Positions 22,001-37,283 of a DNA stretch of 64,000 bases are shown piece after piece. How positions within the stretch are numbered: position 1 is the stretch's first letter; the number at the start of each line of letters is the position of its first letter. Position numbers and translations under genes: made by a program. Source of the DNA: Bilabrum cf. latius (taxonomy: Eukaryota > Bigyra: Bicosoecida > Bigyra > Bicosoecida); assembly GCA_965178125.1 (NCBI GenBank), contig OZ237755.1, forward strand, positions 186,001 to 250,000, written 5' to 3'. A model generated the notes under the pieces. That model ran no database searches, was not told where the DNA came from, and saw only the letters and a program-made list of their open reading frames with translations.

Positions 22001-25000
22001 TCGTATGCTCATACCTGGTGGATCTCTCACGCTGACGCTTCCTGCTCGTGAGTCTAGCTTGCTCTACGACTCCACGGTGTCGCCCGATTCGGCATATTCT
22101 TCCATTGGCTGCGCATCAGCATCCGAGGGAGAGAGTGTATCTGCGTCGTCCTGATGGGAACCAGAGGGCTTGGACTATGTGTGTATCCCGTCCTCTCCAG
22201 CGGGTGTTGCGCTGTCATGCTCTGCACTATCGTTGCAAACTTCAGCAACGGGACCCAACGCACCGCCGTTCAGGTCAGTCACGTGGCTGTGTTTCCGCTG
22301 CAACTGCCCGAACGGGCCACTCGCTTGCCTCAGATCTTTGGTTCTCAGCCGAGGAGACCCGTGGGCCGACTGTCTCCTGGACAATCTTCGGTCCTCCTCA
22401 AAAGCCTCAAGGTCAATGGATGCCATGGAGCCCGGCCGAGATTCGGGGAGGCCGGCTCCGAACCGCCGGCGATCCAGCTCTGCCTGCGAGGCGCGAGCCG
22501 CAGCAGCCATGTAGGCAGGGCTGCTGGCTGCGGCCGCAGCCGTGCCCTTCCCGCTGATCCCCCGGATGTTGGGTGCCGCGACTGAAGCTGGCCTTGGGGG
22601 GCCGTCCTTTGTTCTGTGCAGTCGGATCACGTGCCTGACAGGGGCCTCGTCGATGGTCGAATGCGATGAGCTAGGGGGCCGGGAGGAAGGCAGAGGATGC
22701 GGGGCAGCTTGGCTGTCCCGCGAGCTCTAGTCAGACGTACCTGTCCTCCCCCCCCCTCTGCGTCGGTCGGAGTTGCCAGCAACGTCCGTTCGCTCCATCC
22801 ATCCGCTGGGCACGCGCGGGGGGGGCCTCCTCTTCGGCTCTACCGAGTCTCCCTCCACCGAGGCCAGCGGCCTGTTGCCTCCGTACTGAGGGCTTGTCAC
22901 GGGACTCTCCCCCCACGGTCCCCTGCCACGCGCGCCCCCGTGTCTCGCACCTCTGCCTGCGCCCTTCCGTTGCCTCGCGATCCTCGCCTCCACGCCGCCG
23001 TCACCCACCTCGGTCAGCACGAACGTCGCCACGTCGCCGCCGTCGCCGCCCGTGTCCTTGCTCGTCTTGCCGTCGGGGAAGCTGCCCTTCCTCAAGGCGC
23101 TGCCAATCGCGTCATCATCACGGACTTCATCCTCGTTGTTTTCTGGCACCGGGTCTGTGTCTTTGGTGCCGACTCCGCCCGAGCTACCGCTGCGGCTGCC
23201 AGGTGTCTTGGTACCACTGGCAGACTTGGCTGCTGCACCGGTGCCGGTATTCACCGCATGCTTGAGGGCTGGCGGAGATCTTCTTGGCTTCAGGTGGACC
23301 ACAGCCAGCGGTTCAGGCGAGACGGACCGCTCTGACCTGAGTCGAAGTTGAGCCATTGAGCTCTGGACGGCGACCCCCACGGTAGCCGCTGGCTTGCTCT
23401 TGGGATGCTCTCCACCAGCAGCAACCCGCAGTGGTTTGCGAACCGGCGTGCCTGGCTGCGACTCCACATCGATATCGATTGCATGCGCCTCAACCGCTGC
23501 ACCCTTCCCAGCAGCAGCAGCAGCTCGGTTCTCCGCATCATCGAGCTCCGGTGCTCCAGACGCCAGGCTCTGCTTCCCAGATGGCAGACCGGGCAGAACC
23601 CCATCAGCGGGTACAGGCACAGGTAGTGGCAGAGCAAACGACATGGCACCTCCCGGTGGTGCGGCGTGCCTCGACCTCGGGCTCGGCACTGGGGGCGGCT
23701 GGGCAGGGAGGGCAGCCTCCAGGGGACCTGGTGTGGGATCGAGCTTCTTCTAGTTAGTCTCTTCCTGCTGACGATGCAGCTGCTCCAATGTTTCTTCGGG
23801 TTCGTGCGATTCGCTCGCGTTTGTAAGCAGGCTGGAGCCGGGCCTGCCTGCGGCATTCCACGGCTACGGAGCCTTTGCAAACGGGCTGTTTGCTGCAGAG
23901 CGCGGAAGGGGCGGGTCGGCGTGCTGTTGCTTTCTCTCCGACTCTTGGCTCTGGCCATGAGACGCGGGTCCTTTCATCGGTCCAGCAGCTGCAGCGCCAG
24001 GGCTACGGCTCGCAGGACCACTGCCCTGCTTGCTCGGCTTGCCTCCAGCACCCGCGGGCAGCCTTGGAGCCCTCCTTCGCGGACTGGGGCCCTTCTAGCC
24101 TACGGGGACGGGCGATGGTGGTGTGGTTGTCGGGCCCCCGGGATCGGATGATACTTGACCGGCCACTTGTGGGTCTGCCTGGCCTGGGCTAGCTCGACCC
24201 ATGCCGGGAGGAGAGTTCGAGTGCGAGTCCGACTGTCCAGCAGCTATGTTTGGTGAGCCATTCTGGCTCCCGCCGGAGCTTTGCACGCCCTGCTAGGCAG
24301 CCACGCCGCTGCCCGTCTGTGCTCCATCGAAGCCCGTGGAGTCCCTTGGAGGGGACAGCCCGGCTGCCTGCACGCCGCTCGGAGTAGAGGCAGCTACCTG
24401 AGCACTCGTGTCGCTAGCTTTCGGCAGCTTGCCCATCGCTGCTCTTGATGCGATCCTCGGCGGCTGCGGCGGGGGCTGCAGGTCAATGGGAGGGGGCATC
24501 TGCCGGCCCAGCATGAGCCCCAGTAGGGCCCTCCTCGATGCGGTCCTGTCCTCGGGGGGGTCCCTGGCGCTGGCCACTGCAGCGTCCGGGTGCGATGGAT
24601 TCTGGACGGTTGCTGCGTTACCGCCACCTCTCGTCGGCGATGTGGCGGCTTTAGTGGCATCGTTGCTGTACTCAATGGCGAAAGGGTCCGGCTCTGCCGC
24701 TGCAGGCCTATGGCTCGCGGCGGGGCCCAGCATTGCCAGTACCTGGGTAGGCAATGCAGCGTCACCGCCGCTATTCGAGCTGCTTGAAGACTTTTTGGCC
24801 CAGGGCAGCTGTTCACTTGGGGATGGAATCGACTTGCCCTCTTCGCGCACCGTAGTAGGCGCGCCCACCGCTACCTTTTCTCCGTCTTCCTCCTCCTCGC
24901 TTTCCGCCTGGGCCAGGAACTCCGCCTCCTCTTTGTCCACACCCGCGGGCACAACGACAAGCTGTCCGGACGCTCCATCGGCCGCCCGATTATTCGAAGT

Positions 25001-28000
25001 TCCCTTTGAGACTCGATCGGAGACTCTCTCCCAGCTCGATTGCAACGCGGACAGCACATCAGCAGTCTCGGGCGACTTTCCTTCCCGCTCACCCCGAGCA
25101 CTGGACAATTCGCCGACTGCTCTGCTAGCGTGACTGCTGGCTGCCCTCAGGTTCAAGTCGGCGGGCTGGTCTACCTTCGCCGTTGCATGCGACGCAGAGG
25201 GCGTATCGCCGGCACGCCTCACTGCAACAGACCCTGCATCCTGGGACGCCCCCGCTGCATCTGCTCCGAACCGCCGGTTAAGCATGCTGAGTGCAAGTGA
25301 CTTAGGCCTGCCTCTCAAATGGGCTGGCTTGCCGCCCGCATCCTGCGATGGAGCCGCGTCACCGAGCAATGGCCGGTCCTCGGTCGCAGAATCCGATTGC
25401 ATCGCATGCTGCTCCAGTTGACCGCCCTTTCCTGCTTCAGCCTCCTTCCCTTCTTGGTGCCAACCCACGCCGGACCCACTCAGGCCTTCCTGCCCCAGCG
25501 CAGCGCCCTTGCCTGAATGGGCAACGAGAGCACCAGATCCACTGGGCGCACCACCACCAGCAACGTGACCCATCCACGGAGACCCCGGTGATCCAGGAGA
25601 GCCCATGGCCCGTCGATCGCGCCGCATGCTCCCCCGCTGAGGCTGCGAGGAGGGCGACCCATTGAGGATGCCCATCACGGCGGCCAGCGGCGACTGGTGC
25701 TTCCGTCTGCCACTCCCCGTGCTAGCTCGGCGCACCCCGCTGCCTGCCGCCGCAGATCCGTTGGAAAGTGCGAGCGCAAGCTGACCCCCGCTGACCCTTG
25801 CCCTCTCCTCCTCCTCATGCGCCGCAGCTCGATGCACCAGGTCTTCGTCCCCACTCTCCACACCGCCGTCCGAATAGGTCCGCGCGCGATCGCCAGGGCC
25901 GCTGCCCCCGACACCGCTGCTGCTGGCGCTGCTGCTGACGCTGGCATAGTCGCCTCTCAACTCGTCACCCTCTCCCGACTCGGACCTGATACTCGGCAGC
26001 ACCTGCATGCCGGGGCCGCCCTCCCCCATCGCCCCCCTCTGCCCCTGCCCCTGTCTGTGCCTGTGCCTATGCCTCTGTGCTTGCCTCTATGCCTGCCTCG
26101 CCCGCTTCCTCTCCCTCCTCTCCTCCGCCTTGTGGTAGGATCCAGACTTGTACAGCGCCTCGGCTGCCTCGAGCACACGCTCGGCCCTGGCCATGATTAC
26201 CCCCGTCTCGTCCTCGGTCAGGCCATCGGCCGCCTCAACCAGCTGCACCAGCTGCCGCACCGCCTCCTCCTCCTCCACGGACAACTCGCCCGCTCCGCGA
26301 ATGGCCGCGTATCCGTCAACCAGCGGATGCGCCGCGGCCGGCCAGCGGTTCTTTCTCTGCACACTGGGCACGACCGGCTCGTCCTGAGACTGCCCGGACC
26401 CGGGCAGGAGCCCCCACCCGAGCAGCAGCGCCACCCAGCCCGGCCCCAGCGCCAGTCGCTGGCTCACGTCAACCTTGGCCTCCAGCACCTCGGCCAGGAC
26501 GGGCTCCACCAGCAGCGCCAGGCCCCTCTTCTCCTCCCGCAAGAACCTCGAGTGGGCCTCAGGCCCGTCCCACGGCTTGGGCCGCAGAGGTAGCGCAAGC
26601 ACGCTGGGCGCATCGCCACCGGACCGTTTCCAGAACTTGGAGCTGGAGGACACCGCTAGCGCCTGCATTGCATCTCTCGAGGCGCGGGAGGCTGCCGAAG
26701 ACGTAGCCCCCGAGACCGTGCTTGCGTTGCCGGGGGAGCGCCAGGGGCCTCCCTGCCCAGCCCCTCCCCCCAACTCGGGGTCATCGACCGACTGCTCCTG
26801 CCCCTCTAGCTGCCCATGCTCCTACTCACTGCCTTGCTTCCGCTCTGCCTGCATGTATGCCACAAGCACCTGCTGCGGGGTCATGCCTGCCTGCCTTGCC
26901 ACTGCGTCTGGGTTCAAACCCCTACCCTTGCCCCCACTGCCACCACCCGGCGAGACCCGTCGGCCGCCCCCTCCCTGCTCCCCATGTCGCTGTCCGTGCC
27001 CTGGCGAGGACATGGCCGCCGCAGGTGACGCGACAAGGGACCCGGCAGGGTTCACCTGCGTGTGCCATTGCCCCGCCTCCTCCTGGCTGCCGTGTCCAGG
27101 CGAGCCCGAGCCCGAGCTGGCCTACTTTCCCACCGCAGCTGGGCTGCGTGGCTGCTTGGTCCCGCGGTTCCTGCGCCCCGACCTGCCGCCAACGCCACGC
27201 GGCAGCAACCCCTTGAGCCTGGACAAAGAGGGCGAGGCCGGGGCGCCACTGCGAGGACCAGCTACCACCGCCGCCTGCGATCTGGCAGTCCAACCGCCCT
27301 CCTTGTTCTCTGGATCTGCTTCCTCGAGTCCTTCATCCTCCCTCGATGCCCCTTGTTCTCTGCCCTTGCCCTAGCCCTCACCAGCCCGCGGGTTACTCCC
27401 CAGCGCCTCGATCGCCTCGTCATCTACAAAGGTGGACAGGGTCTGCTCGCCGATGCGGCGTCTCGCGGCTGCCTTGGCCGAGCCACGGGGGGTCCCACTG
27501 GAGCCCAATGCTAGAGACGGGTCTCCTGCAGCTTCGTCCAGCTGCAAGGGAGGAGGGGCCTAGCCCCTCGGCACCCCCTGCTTGTGCGTGTCACCATCTG
27601 TTCCAATCGATCCCCCACGCCAGGGGGAGGGCTCGCTCGCTCTCATAGGAGACGCGGATGCCATGTGCCTGTCTCCCACGTTCTGGTCCTCCTCCTACTC
27701 GGAATCGGAATCAACGCGAGTGACACGTACAGCCGCATACCCCTTTCCGCCAAGATCCCGATCGTTTGGCCCCCCTACCACGCTATAGCTCACCCCACTC
27801 CCATTGCTATTGCCGTGCTGGCCATGCCCTGCCCCCGGTGCCACCTGCCCCAGCCCATTTGCCTCTTCCTCCCCATCCTCATCCTCCTCCTCATCCAGGT
27901 CGATGTGTCCATCCCCCTCATCGTATTCATCCCTACCGCTGGTACTCTGGCTCCGAGATCCTTGCCTTGGCAGCTCCGGACCCCTCCCGGTCGCCCCTCC

Positions 28001-28984
28001 CAGCCCCATGCCCATGCCCACGCCCACGCCCATGCCCATGCCCATAGCCCCCCCCACGCCAGAGGAGGCAGCACCGGAGCCACCAGCATCGCTGGTGGAA
28101 TCCCGTCCCCTATCCCTGTCCATGTTCCTCTCTCTCTCAGTTACGGACTACCCCCCCTTACTAGACGCTCTCGACCCCAACCTCCTGCGGTGCGGAGCGA
28201 CTGCTTGCTGCTGCTATGCGCTGGCGCCAGCTCCTGCCCGCAGCAGACTGCCGCCGTGACTTCCTGCTCTAGCTGAGGACACGCTCGGGCGGCGGCGGTG
28301 CGGAGCAAGGTCTGTGATAATCACTCCAGCGCCCGCTCTTGCTCCCGCACCTCCAGGGAGAGAGACCGATGCGCTGGCGACACTGCGGTTGGTGTCATCG
28401 GCTGCTGCCTCTGCGTCTGCGCGTCCAGGGGTCGAGGGCGGGGCTCCTGTGGCAGATTCGGGGATAGACACAACGGATCGTGCTGGTTCTCTGGAGGGAC
28501 CAGCGCTTCTGAGGCTGCGTAGGCTCCGCTAGCGCCCTGGTTGCGTCCTCCTGCCGCCGTCTAGTGGCGTCCCTGATCCAGCAGCCGCGGTCCTGGTACG
28601 CAGCGGAGGAATCGACACGTCTTCCCGCATGCTGTTAACAAAAGCTACTGAAGTGCGCCTGAGCGAAAGCAACCATTGCATCATGTCTTGCTTAGTCTCG
28701 GTCCGCAGAGATTGGAATCCTTGCTCATCGCCACTATCCGCAGCCTCTGGCGGATGGACTTCGAAGTAACCAGGATAACCCCTTGGGTGGCTTATTGCTA
28801 TAACACGTGCTCCAACAAGGTCAATCTCGGTGTGCGGGGAGCCCTATGCTGCTGCTAGCGAGCCGCTGTCATCAAACAAGAGTAACTGTGATTCTGTCGC
28901 CACAGCGTAGCACTTTTTCCAGTACCTGTGGAACATGCCATCCAACTTGATCTCCAATTTCCCCTATCGAATAATGTCAACCAT
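16016..28984 (-). CDS. Giant PH-domain/double-SAM scaffold-like protein (about 4,322 aa)
   Basis: One frame is open for 12,969 bp from ATG 28984 to TAA 16016-16018 if 28 in-frame TAGs are read as Gln; no TAA or TGA interrupts it. An N-terminal PH-like domain (residues about 5-112) contains RQGKLEIKLDGMFHRYWKKC, EIDLVGARVIAI, GYFEVH and the closing helix TETKQDMMQWLLSLR. A globular-looking helical segment lies near residues 730-960 (about 26090-26770). Two SAM-like domains lie near the C terminus: about residues 3665-3740 (WMQEEELEDLSSYL...LRALGVPDDLI) and 4000-4070 (DWLASIGCYHCADEF...HLEIIGIPDSD). The rest is Ser/Gly/Ala/acidic low complexity. PH plus SAM suggests a membrane-associated scaffold; this is inference. 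It is head-to-head with the WW protein. A spliced intron inside cannot be excluded, but none is required. Confidence 0.75.
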
Positions 28985-29083
28985 GGTTAGGTATAGCAAA
29001 GCGCCTTCTATGGCTGCTGAAATTGCGAGCTATTGCTGGAGTCTAGCGAGTCGTTGGGAGGGTAAGGTGCTGTTTCGAGATGC
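28985..29083. promoter_or_regulatory. Very short divergent spacer between two giant genes
   Basis: Only 99 bp separate the proposed ATG of the PH/SAM gene (minus) from the ATG of the WW gene (plus). If both starts are right, the two genes share a compact bidirectional promoter or have overlapping 5' leaders. I see no named promoter element in it. Confidence 0.3.
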
Positions 29084-33535
<4,452 letters not shown>

Positions 33536-33760
33536 AAGGTGCACGTGAACTTGCGCTGGTATGCGTGCGAGAGGACAAATCCCCTCTCCAGCTGCTGCAC
33601 AGGCGAAGTATCTTAGATCTTGACCTTCTATATTGGCAAGCACTTTAGTATTGTTTGCATTTGCATTCTGCCTCGAGGGTGCATCGCACTGGGATGGTTC
33701 AAGGACTCGTCTACAGCAATTCATTGAGGACGATCGGCCACAGGGTGGACGCACGACGAC

Positions 33761-35588
33761 ATGCACAAAATTAGGAGTCATATGCGGCGTAGACTCACGC
33801 AATCGTGGGGGAGAATAGCCCCTAGAGGCCGGTTTGTATCGGGGGTAGCCGGCTCACTCGGCGCTGGATTTGCGTTGACTGTATGGGCAACCAGGGGCGA
33901 ATCAAAGTGCGATGCAGGAAACCCGAGCTTAGATGTCACATCCGATGCCATAGTCCTCTCTCACACGCCAACTAGTCGCGAGATATTCATGGGTGAGTCG
34001 GACGGTCGCAACAGCAACACGCAAAGCCGCGATCCAAGCCAATTCCTAGACGATTGCGAAGCCTACGAATTCGTTCGCAGGCAATTATGAGAACCGGGTT
34101 CGGAGTTATAGCAACCCTGAGAAAGTTTTCGAGTATTTTGCGTCTGTAATTGATGAAAAAGGCGACGCTCAGATGACGCCTACTGACTTTCTTCGAGCAG
34201 TCACGCCCTATAACCCTGCAATAGGCGGACAGGTCGGGAGCAGAAATACAAAGTACCAATTCTCTGCGCACAAGGACAAGGCATCAGAAGAGTGTCGCAA
34301 GTAGCACCTAGTGGAGGTTACCAAGGCGCTCAGCGGGGACCACGGAGGTGCAAGTGCATCCCTTCGGGCGCTTAAAATCGACTAGAAAGTTGACCTTGGT
34401 ACGCATATGCACGTACTATCCGAGCTTAATACGTCCAGCCGCGCGTTCGAGGCCGCCGTCGTCTCTGCGCTGACTGGGGTCAGCAGCCTCGCGGAGTTTG
34501 AGGCGATGAGCGGCGAGCGTCTGGCCGAGATCATCCCCGACGTGACGCAGCGGAGGGCGCTGCTGCAGCTGCACGGGCTCGGCCACTTCCGGGACCTGGT
34601 GGACACCGACGGGGACGGTTTGATCTCCTTCGGCGAGTACGTTTTTTTCGTGACGCTGCTGGCGGTTTCCACCGAGCAGCTGCGCAAGACGTTCCGGGAA
34701 TTCGACCGGGACGGGTCCGGCACGCTGGACCGAGACGAGTTCTTGCAGATGATGCAGAAAGTGCGTGGTTCCATGGACTACGGGCGGCAGGTGCGGGACC
34801 GTGACCTGCTCGGTAGGGACCTGGGCCGCGTGCGCACGGGTGGCGACCTCACCCGGTTCTTCGGGGAAGACGGGAAGAGGGCGCTGTCGCTGGGCGAGTT
34901 TGAGGGGTACGTGGCCGAGGTGCGGCGGGCCGTCCTGCGGCACGAGTTCAGAGAGGCTGACGGGGACGGGAACGGCTGGCTGTCAGGGGCCGAGTTCGCC
35001 CGTCTGCTGCTGCCCTTCGCCTCCCCCGACCAGGCCGAGGCGTGGGGGGCCAGGGCGCAAAGGAGGCTGGTTGCCATGCAGGACAGGGCAGCCAGTGCCT
35101 CGGAGCGGGCGGACCAGAGGGTGTTGTTCCCTGAGTACGAGCGGTTCGACCGGCTGGTGAGGAGCCAGGCACTGCTGCGGGCGGCGCTCGAGGCGGGAGA
35201 GGAACAGAGTGGGGCTGGGGCTGGGGCTGGCCCGGGGGGGGTGGACCGAGCGTGGTTTGGGATTGCGGCAGAGGCGGTGCTCAGGAGCTCGAGTCCAGCC
35301 GAAGCGGCTGCGGCCGTGCGGGGCGCAGGCACAGCGACCGGGGAGCAGACCCACCGGGGCGCGGGGCTGTCGGCATACCAGGTCGAGGTGATCTTTGCGC
35401 TGTTCGATGCGGACGGGGATGGGACGCTGAGCAGGGAGGAGTTCCTGGACGTCGTGTCCAAGAGGGCCTCGAGGGGGCTTAGCGAGGCGAGGACATTCTG
35501 GCTGTGGGACAAGACGTCCGCGGCGCTTGGGTCTGCCAAGGAGACGATCGCTCAGGCGCTGCCGTCCGTGTTTGGTGGCAGGAGCTGA
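33761..35588 (+). CDS. MICU1: MICU1-like mitochondrial calcium uptake regulator, two exons
   Basis: 579 aa. Exon 1 is 33761-33992, intron 33993-34080 (88 bp, donor GTGAGT, acceptor TTCGCAG), exon 2 34081-35588, stop TGA; TAG (Gln) at 34302 and 34383. The N terminus is a basic mitochondrial presequence with one hydrophobic segment ([18 protein letters not shown]). The splice joins FMG to [19 protein letters not shown], the MICU family hallmark, followed by [16 protein letters not shown]-hand loops [36 protein letters not shown] and [12 protein letters not shown] all keep the calcium-coordinating pattern. By family, it gates the mitochondrial calcium uniporter from the intermembrane space. In animal MICU1 only two hands are canonical, so four is unusual. 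Confidence 0.9.
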
Positions 35589-35776
35589 AAACTGAAGCGA
35601 TGAACCGTCTCAATCGCTCATGTGTGTTTCCTTTACACAATATCAAGCTGCTGTATAGCAGCCATCAACATCACCACATGCAACAAACGATCCGGGCAAC
35701 CCAAGGAATCGTCACGCCGGCGGCCCGAGGCCAGGCCCGCTGCGTGACGGCAACCGCCATTTTTCCACAGTTTCCC

Positions 35777-37117
35777 ATGGAGTCTGAGTCAAGAGCAGAT
35801 TTTGAAGCGCAATTGGACTCGGTTCAGCCGCTGGTAGTTGTATTATAGGCTTTGTCTTCTGGTTTGAAGGAGCAAAATGCAACGCTGATGGCAGGAAAAG
35901 AGAGTGAGCAAGTGCTCGACCGTACGGCAGGGCCTTCTGGACAGGTCAGCGTCAGTACAACAATTACCCCTTGCTTTTGTTAAACGCAGAATTGAGAATA
36001 TGCGTCGAAGAAAGCTCGCGAGCCTCGTAGGCCGTGGCGGTTCTCTAGGTGAGTGGTGCGTTCCAGCCTAGGCTGCAACGAAATAGGCATCTCGTCCAAA
36101 GCTTCCCACTCGCCGCATGCTCCCTCCCGCCAGAAGCGCGCGCAGAGATCCTTTTTCCAAACTTACTACGCTTGCGATGTTCCTGACGACGTGGAAGAAA
36201 TTGATTCTGCGAAGTTTGCCGTGAATTTGAAAGCTCTCATCGAATGCCTCCAAATTTTTGGGTCCTCTAGCCTTGAACGGACCAGGCTTACGATGGCTTA
36301 TTCAGATCGTGACAAGCTGTTTCGACTCAGCCTGCAAGATGGCAGCGTTCTCACGCAATGCGAGTTCACCACGATGGAGAGCGGCCCGGACGTCTCTTTT
36401 CCCGACGACTTTAAGGAGCAGGGGCAGCGGCATATCGTCCAATGCCGCAGCAAAGCTCTTAGAGACGCTATTTCAGACGTGATTGACACCCCTGGAGCCA
36501 GCACTCTTACTTTGTCCGTGATTCCAGACCGTCGACTGGTGCGGATCGCAGCGGACGGGGACGACGGGCTGTGCCGCGTGGACCTTTCCACGACTGACAG
36601 CTCTCTGTTCCTCGGGTCTGGTCTCCACGAAGACGCTTCGACCTATTCGTACCGCCTCCGCCTCATGGCCGAGGCCTTCAAGGGCACGTCCTTCGCGCAC
36701 GTGACCACGATCCGGCAGGGGAACGCGGGCATGGCTGCCGTCCTTCACAGGCTTCACGTGGCTGCCCCCGTGGGCATGGGGGCGGATGCGGCGGAGGGGC
36801 TTGCATCTGCATGCACCATCGGGTACTTTGTGTGCGCGGACGAGGCGGATGACGACAGCGATGCGGGAGGGGCGGTGGCAGGGGCAGGGGGGAAGGCGGT
36901 TGGTGCGGGGAGTGCAATGGCCGGGAGCATAGGGGGTGCTGGTGCGGGGCCTGGCGCTGCAGTCGAAGGAGAGAGGCAAGGACAAGCGATGGGCATGGAT
37001 GAAGATGCAGACGAGGAGGACGAGGAAGAGGAGGCTGGCGAGCAGATGGCAAGAAGGGGTGCAAGGGGGAGGGGCGGGGCTTCCATCGGTCGCAAGAGGA
37101 GCAGAGGCCCGGGCTGA
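35777..37117 (+). CDS. RAD1: RAD1 subunit of the 9-1-1 checkpoint clamp, three exons
   Basis: 385 aa. Exons are 35777-35903, 35990-36048 and 36146-37117; the introns are 86 and 97 bp with donors GTGAGC and GTGAGT and acceptors AACGCAG and CGCGCAG. The phases agree and yield a continuous protein. TAG (Gln) lies at 35846, 36028 and 36046, the last abutting the donor. Exon 2 gives LRICVEESSRASQAVAVLQ, and exon 3 starts RSFFQTYY and includes VNLKALIECLQIFGSS, matching the RAD1 core. RAD1 forms the PCNA-like DNA-damage clamp with RAD9 and HUS1. A C-terminal extension (from about residue 300) is Gly/Ala-rich, then acidic, then basic (ending KRSRGPG), possibly a nuclear localisation signal. Human RAD1 is about 282 aa. 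Confidence 0.9.
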
Positions 37118-37283
37118 GTGGATCACTACGATCGAATGAAAGGAAAATAATATCGACTTCCATTAAATGGCATGCATAGTGCATAGTATGGGCTGCGCGT
37201 GCATTGGCTTCATTCATTTCTGCCTGCACGGTGATGACTGGCCTGGGGCTGGTATCACATGCGTTGCCACTTTTTCGGCTCAC

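Noticed and set aside
16016-28984. More than 20 separate small genes or a stretch of pseudogenes
   Set aside because: All fragments lie in one frame, are separated only by TAG, and recognisable domains (PH, SAM) cross TAG positions. Decay would also give TAA, TGA and frameshifts.
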